This document shows positions 38,255-48,325 of a DNA stretch of 64,000 nucleotides, one piece after another. The DNA lies in NCBI GenBank assembly GCA_027026755.1, contig JALVNE010000352.1:1-64000 (forward strand), read 5' to 3'. Numbering within the stretch: position 1 is the stretch's first letter; each line of letters starts with the position of its first letter. The notes beneath the pieces were generated by a model. The model was not told where the DNA came from, searched no databases, and saw only the letters and a list, made by a program, of their open reading frames with translations. The translations under genes were made by a program, and so were the position numbers. The stretch is from Sedimenticola sp. GTDB lineage: Bacteria > Pseudomonadota > Gammaproteobacteria > Chromatiales > Chromatiaceae.

Positions 38255-39552
38255 CAGACCCGGTTTCGTCCTGCCGACTTGGCTTCATAGAGCTTTTGGT
38301 CCGCGGCTTTTACCAGGTCCTCGGTGCGCATTCCCGGCTCCCACTGGGCGACTCCCAGGCTGACGGTCACCTTCAGGCCCGGGGCGATGCGGTCCCAGTC
38401 CTGCTTTTCCACCAGACTGCGAAGTTTTTCACTGGCCAGCCGGGCGCTTTCCAGGTTCTGGAGGGGAAAACAGATCAGGAACTCCTCGCCTCCATACCGT
38501 CCTACGAAATCGCTGGCACGGCAATTGTGTTTCAAGATTCTGGACAGATGCTGCAGTACCTTGTCTCCGGTGGCATGTAGGTATTTGTCGTTGATCCGTT
38601 TGAAATGGTCGATATCCAGCAGGGCAATGGACAGGGGGGCACCGGTCTGCCGCGCGTGATCGATCTGATCAGCGATGAACTCGTCCGCATGCCGCCGGTT
38701 GCTGATGCCAGTAAGGGAGTCCTGCCGGGCCAGATCCCGAAGCGTCCGGGTGCGTTCCCGAACCAGCGCCTCCAGATGCAGGCGGATGTTTGCGTACCGG
38801 CTCATCACCAGCATGCCGGCGCTTATCACCAGGAGCAGCAGAAAGAACAAGGATAGATCCTGGCGGTTGTAAACCAGCGCCAGCGCCATCCCCACCAGCC
38901 CGATGCCCATTTCCAGTAGTGGGCCATGGAAGTTAATGGTCTTATTGGGATTTCCTCCCTGCAGATAGACCAGTACATACATAAGCGCCTGATTGAGCAG
39001 CTGCATTACCAGCAGGGTGGAGAAAACCAGCAGCAGGGAGTCCTGGCTGATGTGGATCATGGGTATTTCTCCTCCCTGCCACTGGTACCATTTGCCTCCC
39101 AGCAGCAGGACAAGAGTCATCATGCCGCTGTTGATCATGACCGCATTGATGGTATGCATGAGCGACGCGCCCCGGAACAGCCGCAGCCAGGAAACCAGAA
39201 AATAGCTCAGCCCAGTGATCCATGCGGCATGAAAACTTCCCAGGGTGAGCAGGCACAGCATTTGCGCGGCCCGGTCGAGAGAGATACAGCCAAAATAAGG
39301 ATGTTTGTAACAGACTGTCAGGGTGAACAGGGAGTACACCAGAAAGCCTGTCAATACCATGGGAGAGACTGCTGTTTCAGGAAGCTCCAGGTACTTCAGG
39401 CTGAGCAGCGCCGTGCCGAACAACAGGCTGGCGAAAAGAAAGACCCCCGGCCCGTCTTTGTCAGGTACCTGGTGCTGGCGTAGTTTGTTGCAGGATTTCA
39501 CCAGTGAACGCCAGGTAAGGTTCTGTGTCTTGTCGAAGCTGCGGATATCCAT
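38248..39552 (-). CDS. Membrane GGDEF protein (predicted diguanylate cyclase)
   Basis: From the ATG at 39552 the product is 434 residues; a TTG 13 codons upstream is possible. About six to eight hydrophobic helices (residues 35-250) form a MASE-like membrane sensor, then a short coiled coil and a GGDEF domain: DSLTGISNRRHADEF, ALLDIDHFKRINDKY and RYGGEEFLICFP, with an intact GGEEF active site. The C-terminus is LYEAKSAGRNRVCY. No EAL domain is present. A degraded paralogue lies just upstream (39776-39820). Confidence 0.88.
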   Translation of the reverse strand: MDIRSFDKTQNLTWRSLVKSCNKLRQHQVPDKDGPGVFLFASLLFGTALLSLKYLELPETAVSPMVLTGFLVYSLFTLTVCYKHPYFGCISLDRAAQMLCLLTLGSFHAAWITGLSYFLVSWLRLFRGASLMHTINAVMINSGMMTLVLLLGGKWYQWQGGEIPMIHISQDSLLLVFSTLLVMQLLNQALMYVLVYLQGGNPNKTINFHGPLLEMGIGLVGMALALVYNRQDLSLFFLLLLVISAGMLVMSRYANIRLHLEALVRERTRTLRDLARQDSLTGISNRRHADEFIADQIDHARQTGAPLSIALLDIDHFKRINDKYLHATGDKVLQHLSRILKHNCRASDFVGRYGGEEFLICFPLQNLESARLASEKLRSLVEKQDWDRIAPGLKVTVSLGVAQWEPGMRTEDLVKAADQKLYEAKSAGRNRVCY

Positions 39553-39628
39553 AGTCGAGCCAGATTTGTGGATTGAGGGTGTGCCGGTCAATTCATCAAA
39601 GGCTCATTTCTCCGATGGTCGCCCCTGT

Positions 39629-39712
39629 CTGATGCCTTGAATCGTCATATCCATCTCCTTCGTTATGCAGCTCAGAATTCATCAGAGCTTTTTGAGCTTC
39701 GAGTATACTACG
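39629..39712. repeat. Direct repeat, copy next to the intact GGDEF gene
   Basis: It shares CTGATGCCTTGAATC, TCTCCTT, AGAATTCATCAGAGCTT and GTATACTA with 39930-40010. It lies directly upstream of the GGDEF start and probably contains the promoter; AGTATACT is a plausible -10 element. Confidence 0.75.
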
Positions 39713-39775
39713 ATTTGGAAATCTGCCGGTTTTCCTGTCACGGTCAGACGGCCGCAGGGCCAGTCTGATCCCGCT

Positions 39776-39820
39776 TCAGTAACAGATGCGGTTCCAGCCG
39801 CTGGATTTGGCCTCATATGG
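39776..39820 (-). pseudogene. 3' remnant of a second GGDEF gene
   Basis: The minus strand encodes PYEAKSSGWNRICY and a stop, matching the last residues LYEAKSAGRNRVCY of the intact GGDEF gene 1.5 kb away. The frame meets an in-frame TGA within four codons upstream, and no further GGDEF sequence is visible. With the duplicated upstream segment at 39930-40010 it marks the ends of a tandem paralogue whose coding body was deleted. Confidence 0.75.
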
Positions 39821-39929
39821 TGACAGTCAGACCAGTGACTTTCCATGGTCGCACCGCATCCGTGAATTGCATATCTTTCGCCGGATTCCCTATGTGATGC
39901 GGCTGAATGCTCTGGGGGTTTCCCTTGAT

Positions 39930-40010
39930 CGATGCTTTGAATCTGTCTCCTTAACGTATTGAACGGCTCGGAATTCATCAGAGCTTGTTGCCGCTTAAAG
40001 TATACTATGG
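39930..40010. repeat. Direct repeat, copy upstream of the deleted GGDEF paralogue
   Basis: It shares the blocks listed for 39629-39712 in the same order and orientation (GATGCTTTGAATC, TCTCCTT, GGAATTCATCAGAGCTT, GTATACTA). It also forms the immediate upstream region of the gcvR-like gene, which may now use its AGTATACT as a -10. The bases between 39821 and 39929 hold no gene. Confidence 0.7.
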
Positions 40011-40055
40011 CTATGGAATCCTCCTATCATCCACAGCTCTTACAGGAAGGCAGGC

Positions 40056-40577
40056 ATGAGCAACTGGTATATGCTGACACTGACAGGCGAAGACCGACCG
40101 GGTATCGTTGCCCGGGTGACCCAGGCACTGTTCGAGCGGGACATGATCCTGGGCGAGGCTTCCATGCTGCGCCTTGGTGGCAATTTCACCATCATGATGA
40201 TGGTCCGGGGCGAGCTGGATGTTCCGGCACTGGAACAGGCCCTGGAAGCTGTGACCCGCAGCCTGGGCCTGAGCCTGCACATCGATCCCATGCGTGGCGG
40301 GCTTCATCAGCATGTGCCGCCCAATCTCATGGTCCGCGTCAGTGGTGCTGACCGGGCTGGCATCGTGGCCCGGGTCACCGGCGTACTGGCGGAAGCCGGG
40401 TTCAATATTCTCGATCTGGAATCCGACGTGGCAGGCACGGCGGAACAGCCCGTGTACATCATGCAGATCGCCGGCGTGGCCAAGGTGCCCCTGGAGGTGC
40501 TGGAGCAAGCCGTGAGTGGCCTGCGGGAGGAAGGCATAGAGGTGAACATCTCTCCCGTGGAAATGCTGGTGGGCTGA
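40056..40577 (+). CDS. Two-ACT-domain regulator, GcvR family
   Basis: The 173-residue protein has two ACT domains: the first begins YMLTLTGEDRPGIVARVTQA, the second LMVRVSGADRAGIVARVTGV, each with the usual beta-alpha-beta pattern. This is the GcvR layout. In E. coli GcvR binds glycine and represses through GcvA, but no glycine cleavage genes are in the window, so the target is open. def starts immediately after its stop. Confidence 0.85.
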   Translation: MSNWYMLTLTGEDRPGIVARVTQALFERDMILGEASMLRLGGNFTIMMMVRGELDVPALEQALEAVTRSLGLSLHIDPMRGGLHQHVPPNLMVRVSGADRAGIVARVTGVLAEAGFNILDLESDVAGTAEQPVYIMQIAGVAKVPLEVLEQAVSGLREEGIEVNISPVEMLVG

Positions 40578-41084
40578 TTGGTGGAACCCTTGCAGATACT
40601 CACCATCCCGGATGAGCGCCTGAAGCAGCCCTCTGAACCGGTGACGGATTTCGATGAAGAATTGCGGGATTTCGTGGCTCGCCTGGAGCTGACCCGCCAG
40701 CAGGGGCCCGCCGCCGTGGGCATAGCCGCGCCCCAGGTGGGGCATTTCCAGCGCATTGCCATCGTGGACTGCTCCAACACCCGCAAGCCGGTACCCAATC
40801 ATGGCAAGCTGGTCCTCATCAACCCGGAAATTACTCATTGGGATGGTTATGAAGTCGGCCGGGAGGGCTGTCTGTCAGTGCCGGACTACACGGGCAACGT
40901 CATCCGTGCCACCCAGATCCGTCTCAAAGCCCTGGACGAATACGGGGAGGAGAAAGAGTATGAAATGGAAGGTTATGAAGCCCGGGCCGTGCAGCACGAA
41001 ATCGACCACCTGGACGGCATCCTGTTCATCGACCGGGTGGTGAGCCGCCGTACTGATTTGTTCAAACGCAAGGTGTACCGCTGA
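40578..41084 (+). CDS. def: Peptide deformylase
   Basis: The 168-residue product has all three deformylase motifs: VGIAAPQVG, EGCLSVPDY and HEIDHLDG, which supply the metal ligands and catalytic Glu. It removes formyl groups from nascent proteins. Start is TTG at 40578 or GTG at 40581, directly after the preceding stop. The TGA overlaps the next ATG. It is separate from fmt, so it may be a second copy in the genome. Confidence 0.95.
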   Translation: MVEPLQILTIPDERLKQPSEPVTDFDEELRDFVARLELTRQQGPAAVGIAAPQVGHFQRIAIVDCSNTRKPVPNHGKLVLINPEITHWDGYEVGREGCLSVPDYTGNVIRATQIRLKALDEYGEEKEYEMEGYEARAVQHEIDHLDGILFIDRVVSRRTDLFKRKVYR

Positions 41085-41749
41085 TGAATGTACTCGACGC
41101 CATCGAAGGCCGCATTTCCACCCGCGCCTACCTGGACAGGCCCGTTGCCGACGATACTATCTACAAGATCCTGGAGGTGGCCCGCTGGAGTCCTTCCGGG
41201 GTGAACACCCAGCCCTGGAAGGTGGCTGTGGTACGCGGCGAGGCCCTGGCCCGGCTCAGTGAAGCCCTGCTGGGGCGGGCAGCGGTAGGAGAGAAGCCGG
41301 CCCCGGATTATGTCTATTATCCCCGGGAATGGGTGACGCCCTACAAGGAACGGCGCTTTCAGTGCGGCATGGATTTGTACAAGGCCCTGGGCATCGGCCG
41401 GGACGACAAGGACAAGCGTGTGGAGGCGGCCCTCAACAACTACCGCTTCTTTGGCGCCCCTGTAAGCTTGTTCTTCTTCATGGACAGGGCCCTGGGACAA
41501 GGGTCCTGGCTGGACATGGGCATGTTCATCCAGTCCGTGATGCTGGCGGCCCGGGAATTCGGCCTGGGCAGCTGCCCCCAGGCCTCCACCGCAGATTATC
41601 CCGACCTGGTGCGCGAGGTTACGGGCATTTCTGACGATCAGCTACTGCTCTGTGGTCTGGCCCTGGGCTATCCCGACGAGGAACACCCGGTGAACCGCTA
41701 TCGCACCCGGCGGGAAGATGTGGAGAGTTTTTCAGTCTGGGTGGATTGA
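41084..41749 (+). CDS. Nitroreductase family protein
   Basis: The 221-residue product is an FMN-dependent nitroreductase: AIEGRISTRAYLDRPV at the start, RWSPSGVNTQPWKVAVV for FMN binding, GMFIQSVMLAAREFGLGSCP and a C-terminal GLALGYPDEEHPVNRYRTRR. Homologues reduce nitroaromatics, quinones or other acceptors with NAD(P)H; the natural substrate is unknown. Translation is coupled to def. Confidence 0.9.
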   Translation: MNVLDAIEGRISTRAYLDRPVADDTIYKILEVARWSPSGVNTQPWKVAVVRGEALARLSEALLGRAAVGEKPAPDYVYYPREWVTPYKERRFQCGMDLYKALGIGRDDKDKRVEAALNNYRFFGAPVSLFFFMDRALGQGSWLDMGMFIQSVMLAAREFGLGSCPQASTADYPDLVREVTGISDDQLLLCGLALGYPDEEHPVNRYRTRREDVESFSVWVD

Positions 41750-41755
41750 AACGGT

Positions 41756-41784
41756 ATTGATTTTCTCCGGTCCAGCCCCATGTA
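41756..41784 (+). promoter_or_regulatory. Possible heat-shock (sigma-32) promoter of clpB
   Basis: ATTGATT is followed after 13 bases by CCCCATGTA, close to the sigma-32 -10 consensus CCCCATnT; the -35 is weaker (consensus CTTGAAA). It lies 35 bp before the clpB ATG. Confidence 0.45.
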
Positions 41785-41818
41785 AGGCCCATCTAGAAGA
41801 ATTTGGGAGCCTGACAAC

Positions 41819-44395
<2,577 letters not shown>

Positions 44396-44417
44396 GATTA
44401 TTTCCCCATGCAAACTC

Positions 44418-44455
44418 AGAGGCGTGTTCTTCATTGAACCCGCCTCTTTTTTTTT
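44418..44455 (+). terminator. clpB terminator
   Basis: AGAGGCG and CGCCTCT, with inner GTTC/GAAC, form a stem followed by nine T residues, 22 bp after the clpB stop. Confidence 0.9.
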
Positions 44456-44515
44456 CGTTATCGGGCAACCAAATCTATCGCCTTCAGCCGCCTGTCTGCG
44501 GTACAAGGAGGTGCC

Positions 44516-44612
44516 ACCATGTCCGATGGCCATAAGCCATTGCAAATGGAGGAAGCAGAAAGCCACATTTTCCGCGTCCGTGGCTGTAGATGTCCAAGGA
44601 GGATTTTTTTAC
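44516..44612 (+). repeat. Family A repeat, degenerate copy
   Basis: It matches the family A unit at CGATGGCCATAAGCCATTG, then AAATGGAGGAAGCAGAAA and TTTTCCGCG, but with several changes and no good third hairpin. It ends with GGAGGATTTTTTTACATC. Confidence 0.65.
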
Positions 44613-44675
44613 ATCATGCCGGAAAAAAGGTCATAATCACCCCCTGTCACCCTCAAGCGGAGACGCTCATGCGAC

Positions 44676-45033
44676 ATGGAGCAGGAACAGGCTTTGGAAA
44701 CGCCCCGCCTATTCATCCGGAGGGCCATCCTGGTTTTCGTGCAGCTTGCATGGTTCACCAGCATGCCCCTGAGCGCGGGCGAAAACCGCGAAGAAACCCA
44801 ACAGAAGCTCGACGCCGCCCGGGAACAGGCCCGGGAAGCGCGTATCGCGCCTTTGCGCCAGGAAAAGATCGAAGCCTGGGAAAAAAAGCGAGGAACACCA
44901 AAGCCGCGAGGCCTGCAGGATGAATACAGCTGTTTTGCACAACATGCCGGCAAGCGGCCTGCCATGTTTTCAAGACATCCCGAAGTGCATCAAAGCCTTC
45001 GGGTTCCAGAACAGTAATCGCCAGGCCCAGTGA
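44676..45033 (+). pseudogene. Small exported protein, probably frameshifted
   Basis: The ATG at 44676 opens a frame with a hydrophobic leader (RRAILVFVQLAWFTSMPLSA) and a charged helix (LDAAREQAREARIAPLRQEK). Read straight it ends at 45017. If one A is removed from the seven-A run at 44881-44887, the reading continues SEEHQSREACRMNTAVLHNM and LPCFQDIPKCIKAFGFQNSN to a TGA at 45031-45033. The shifted end resembles small exported proteins I recall ending in LPECxxAFE patterns, so a frameshift, real or from sequencing, is likely. Confidence 0.5.
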
Positions 45034-45086
45034 TCCCCGCTTCCTGTTTCCGGCCGGCAGCTCACCACAAGACCAGGAATACGGCA

Positions 45087-45662
45087 ATGGAGCCCACATC
45101 TTCCTTCCTTCAGTCCATCAGGAAAGCCCGTAATTACGGTATCGGCGAGTTTCTCGAAATCATCGGCGAACTTTCCCAGGAAAGCACCAAGAAAGGCCGG
45201 CTCGGCCGCAATACCAAGGAGTTGGTCACTTTTGGCATTGCACTGCACAAGCAATGTGAGCGTTGCATCCGCATTCATGCGGAGGATGCGGTGCGGGCAG
45301 GCTCCAGCGAGGCGGAACTGGAGCAGGTTCGCAGGATCACCCTGTTCATGCGTTCCACCCCCGGCAAGGACGAACACCTGTGGAAATCCTGGAAGCGTTC
45401 CTGGAAGCATTTCGTCCTGGCCAAAGGCGCGGTCAAACATCGCAACCGGGAGCTTGTCGCGCTAGGAATATCCATCGTCATGCAACACCAAAAGCACATA
45501 CGCCTGCATGTTCGTTCCGCTCTGGAGCTTGGTCACGAAGCAGCAGCAGTCGTCGAGGTCATGCCCATTGCCCTGCTGATGGACGGGGCGCCCGCCTTGT
45601 CGCAGATCCCCAGCCTGGTCAAGGCCCTGGAAAAGTCCGAACAACAGGAGGCCGGCAGGTGA
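45087..45662 (+). CDS. Carboxymuconolactone decarboxylase-like protein with two CMD modules
   Basis: The ATG at 45087 gives 191 residues. The first module (about 40-80) has the AhpD-type motif LHKQCERCIRIHAEDAVRAG with CxxC and His. The second (about 115-155) has a parallel MQHQKHIRLHVRSALELGHE, where both cysteines are histidines. CMD proteins act as peroxide-reducing AhpD-like enzymes or decarboxylases; the redox CxxC is kept only in module one. Its last bases overlap the GTG of the carboxypeptidase gene. Confidence 0.85.
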   Translation: MEPTSSFLQSIRKARNYGIGEFLEIIGELSQESTKKGRLGRNTKELVTFGIALHKQCERCIRIHAEDAVRAGSSEAELEQVRRITLFMRSTPGKDEHLWKSWKRSWKHFVLAKGAVKHRNRELVALGISIVMQHQKHIRLHVRSALELGHEAAAVVEVMPIALLMDGAPALSQIPSLVKALEKSEQQEAGR

Positions 45663-47170
45663 ACCAACACACGGCATACGGCAAACTGGAAGCCCTGTTC
45701 AGCAAGATCAACAACCTCAGTCACCTGGCCTCCATGGCGCACTGGGATGCCGCCACCATGATGCCGGCCGGCGGCAGTGAGGCCAGAGGGCAGGCGCTGG
45801 CCGAAGTGACTGGCCTGATCAACGAACTCGTCAGCGCCAGCGAAACCGGGGAACTTGTCGAGAAGGCGGAACAAGACCGGGATCAGCTGTCGGACTGGCA
45901 ACAGGCCAACCTGCGTGAGATGCGCCGCCAGTGGTTCAACGCCAGCTGCGTCACTTCCGAACTGGTCAGGGCTCAGGCCATTGCCAGTTCCCGTTGCGAG
46001 AACGCCTGGCGTAAGCTGCGTGCGGAAAACAACTGGCTGGATTTTCAGCCCCTGCTTTCAGAAGTCATTGATCTTACGCGGGAGCAGGCCGCCATGCGCA
46101 GCGCAGCCTCCGGGCGCTCTCCCTATGACAGCCTGCTGGACCTCTACGAACCGGGCCAGACCGGCAGCAACATCGACAGCATATTTTCACGGCTGAAGGC
46201 ATTTCTTCCGTCCTTCGTGGAAGAAACCGTGCAGCGGCAGAAAAATGAATCGGTGATCCGCCCTGCCGGAAGGTTTCCTGAGAAAAAGCAGAAAGCCCTG
46301 GCCATGGAACTCATGAAAGCCATCGGCTTCGACTTCGAACACGGCCGGCTGGATACCAGCCATCATCCGTTCTGTGGTGGCGTTCCCGACGATGTGCGCG
46401 TCACCACCCGCTACAACGAAGACGATTTCTGCGAAAGCCTGATGGGGGTACTGCACGAAACCGGCCATGCCAAGTATGAACAGGGACTTCCCCGCGAATG
46501 GCGTGCCCAGCCCGTAGGCAAGGCGAGGGGAATGGGCTTACACGAAGGCCAGAGCTTGTTCCAGGAGATGCAGGTTTGCCGCAGTCTGCCTTTTCTGCGC
46601 TTCGCCGCTCCCCTCATGCGCAGGCATCTCGACAACGATGAAACGCCAGCTGCCTGCTGGCAGGCTGAAAACCTGTTCCGACTCAACAGCAGGGTGGAAC
46701 CCGGCTATATTCGCGTCAACGCCGACGAGGTCACTTATCCTTTGCACGTGATCCTCCGCTACGAGATTGAAAAGAACCTGATCGAAGGAAGACTGGAGGT
46801 CAGAGACATTCCGGAAGTCTGGGACCAGAAGATGCAGGATTACCTGGGGCTGTCAACCGGGGACAACCATCGTGATGGCTGCATGCAGGATATTCACTGG
46901 GCCCACGGCCTGCTGGGTTATTTTCCCACCTACACCCTGGGCGCCATGAATGCTGCCCAGCTGTACCAGGCGGCGCGCAATGCCATCCCCGACCTGGAGG
47001 AACAGATTTCCAGGGGAGACTTCGAGGCGCTGAACCAGTGGCAGTCGCAAGCCGTCTGGTCATGGGGGAGCTACTACAGCATCGACGAACTCATGCGTCA
47101 GGCCACCGGCGAAACCCTGAACCCCGATTATTTCATCGAACATCTGAAGCAGCGTTTTGCTCCGGCATGA
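45659..47170 (+). CDS. Metallocarboxypeptidase, M32 (Taq) family
   Basis: A GTG at 45659 overlapping the preceding stop gives 503 residues, the normal M32 length; the same frame is open upstream, but only inside the previous gene. The zinc motif HETGH (about 265-269) with downstream GMGLHEGQSLFQEMQ is the M32 signature. The RVEPGYIRVNADEVTYPLHV block and the GDNHRDGCMQDIHWAHGLLG block are also typical. It trims C-terminal residues from peptides in the cytoplasm. Its 3' end overlaps the opposing gene by 38 bp. Confidence 0.93.
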   Translation: MNQHTAYGKLEALFSKINNLSHLASMAHWDAATMMPAGGSEARGQALAEVTGLINELVSASETGELVEKAEQDRDQLSDWQQANLREMRRQWFNASCVTSELVRAQAIASSRCENAWRKLRAENNWLDFQPLLSEVIDLTREQAAMRSAASGRSPYDSLLDLYEPGQTGSNIDSIFSRLKAFLPSFVEETVQRQKNESVIRPAGRFPEKKQKALAMELMKAIGFDFEHGRLDTSHHPFCGGVPDDVRVTTRYNEDDFCESLMGVLHETGHAKYEQGLPREWRAQPVGKARGMGLHEGQSLFQEMQVCRSLPFLRFAAPLMRRHLDNDETPAACWQAENLFRLNSRVEPGYIRVNADEVTYPLHVILRYEIEKNLIEGRLEVRDIPEVWDQKMQDYLGLSTGDNHRDGCMQDIHWAHGLLGYFPTYTLGAMNAAQLYQAARNAIPDLEEQISRGDFEALNQWQSQAVWSWGSYYSIDELMRQATGETLNPDYFIEHLKQRFAPA

Positions 47171-47450
47171 GCACGGGCAGCCCGTTCTTCTCCAACGCCC
47201 GGTGCACCTTGCGGGCCGTACGCGCAAGGTGGCTCAGGTCCGCCAGGCCCGGTTTTTCCCCCGCATCCAGGCGCGCCTCCCAGTCATCCAGTTCTGCGGC
47301 CATGAACTCCAGCAGTTTCATGGAACAGCTCCTGCACTCATCCGCGCAAACCTGTGCTTCCGGCATGTCGAAGGGAATGGCCGCGCGCACCTGGGCGATG
47401 AGATCACGCATGGCATCGGTGGTTGAGGGTTTACGGCCGGCTGTGGACAT
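47133..47450 (-). CDS. Conserved small protein with CxxxCxxC motif
   Basis: The ATG at 47450 gives 105 residues; the frame continues upstream, but the conserved-looking part starts here. The core is AIPFDMPEAQVCADECRSCS, a Cys-x3-Cys-x2-Cys cluster, followed by SMKLLEFMAAELDDWEARLD and LADLSHLARTARKVHRALEK. I remember similar short proteins in other proteobacteria, but no name. The cysteines could bind a metal or be redox-active. It overlaps the end of the carboxypeptidase gene and is divergent from the carbonic anhydrase gene. Confidence 0.7.
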   Translation of the reverse strand: MSTAGRKPSTTDAMRDLIAQVRAAIPFDMPEAQVCADECRSCSMKLLEFMAAELDDWEARLDAGEKPGLADLSHLARTARKVHRALEKNGLPVLMPEQNAASDVR

Positions 47451-47628
47451 CTTGAATATTGGTTGTAAATGAATACCGCGATGATACCGGAATTCGACAA
47501 CCGGCGGCTCTGGTCCCCGTCCTGGCTCTTCGTATCCCGCCCTTGAACTGGGCTGCAGATGGGCTATCATCGCCCCTTGCCGTTCCCAGAACAAACCGGC
47601 AGCTCGGGCTGCCCGGGAAGAATACCGA

Positions 47629-48246
47629 GTGAAGACATTACAGCACCTCCTGGACAGGAACCGCGAATGGGCTGAAGCCATCACCCGGGATGATCCCGGT
47701 TTCTTCAGCCAGCTTTCCCGCCAGCAGGCGCCGGAGTACCTGTGGATAGGCTGCTCAGACAGCCGCGTGCCCGCCAACCAGATCATCGACCTCAGACCTG
47801 GTGAGGTCTTCGTGCACCGCAACATCGCCAATGTGGTGGTGCATACCGACCTCAACTGCCTGTCTGTCATCCAGTTTGCCGTGGAAGTGCTGAAGGTGAA
47901 GCACATCATCGTTTGCGGCCACTATGGCTGCGGGGGCGTCAGGGCTGCCATGGAAACCCGCGATCACGGCCTCATCGACAACTGGCTGCGCCATATCAAG
48001 GATGTTTCCAGACTGCACCAGGACAAACTGCAGGACCTCCCGGAAGCCCGGCGTTTCGACCTGCTGTGTGAACTCAATGTCATCGAACAGGTACGCAATG
48101 TCTGTGGCACCACAGTGGTGCGCAACGCCTGGAAGCGCGGCGACGACCTGTGCGTGCACGGCTGGATCTACAACATCGAGAACGGCATCATCAAGGATCT
48201 GGATACCGGCATTTGCTCCGGCAGACAGCTCCAGCAGAAGGAATAG
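47629..48246 (+). CDS. can: Beta-class carbonic anhydrase
   Basis: A GTG start gives 205 residues. The zinc and catalytic residues are in YLWIGCSDSRVPANQIIDL and VCGHYGCGGVRAAME (Cys, Asp, His, Cys), as in E. coli Can. It interconverts CO2 and bicarbonate in the cytoplasm, supplying carboxylases. The length and C-terminal NGIIKDLDTGICSG are typical of the family. Confidence 0.96.
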   Translation: MKTLQHLLDRNREWAEAITRDDPGFFSQLSRQQAPEYLWIGCSDSRVPANQIIDLRPGEVFVHRNIANVVVHTDLNCLSVIQFAVEVLKVKHIIVCGHYGCGGVRAAMETRDHGLIDNWLRHIKDVSRLHQDKLQDLPEARRFDLLCELNVIEQVRNVCGTTVVRNAWKRGDDLCVHGWIYNIENGIIKDLDTGICSGRQLQQKE

Positions 48247-48325
48247 TCCCCGCTCGGTTTTTCCACCAGCCCCTAACAAATGACAGAGAAAAGCCGCGAC
48301 CGTTCACCCTGTTATCCCAACATCG

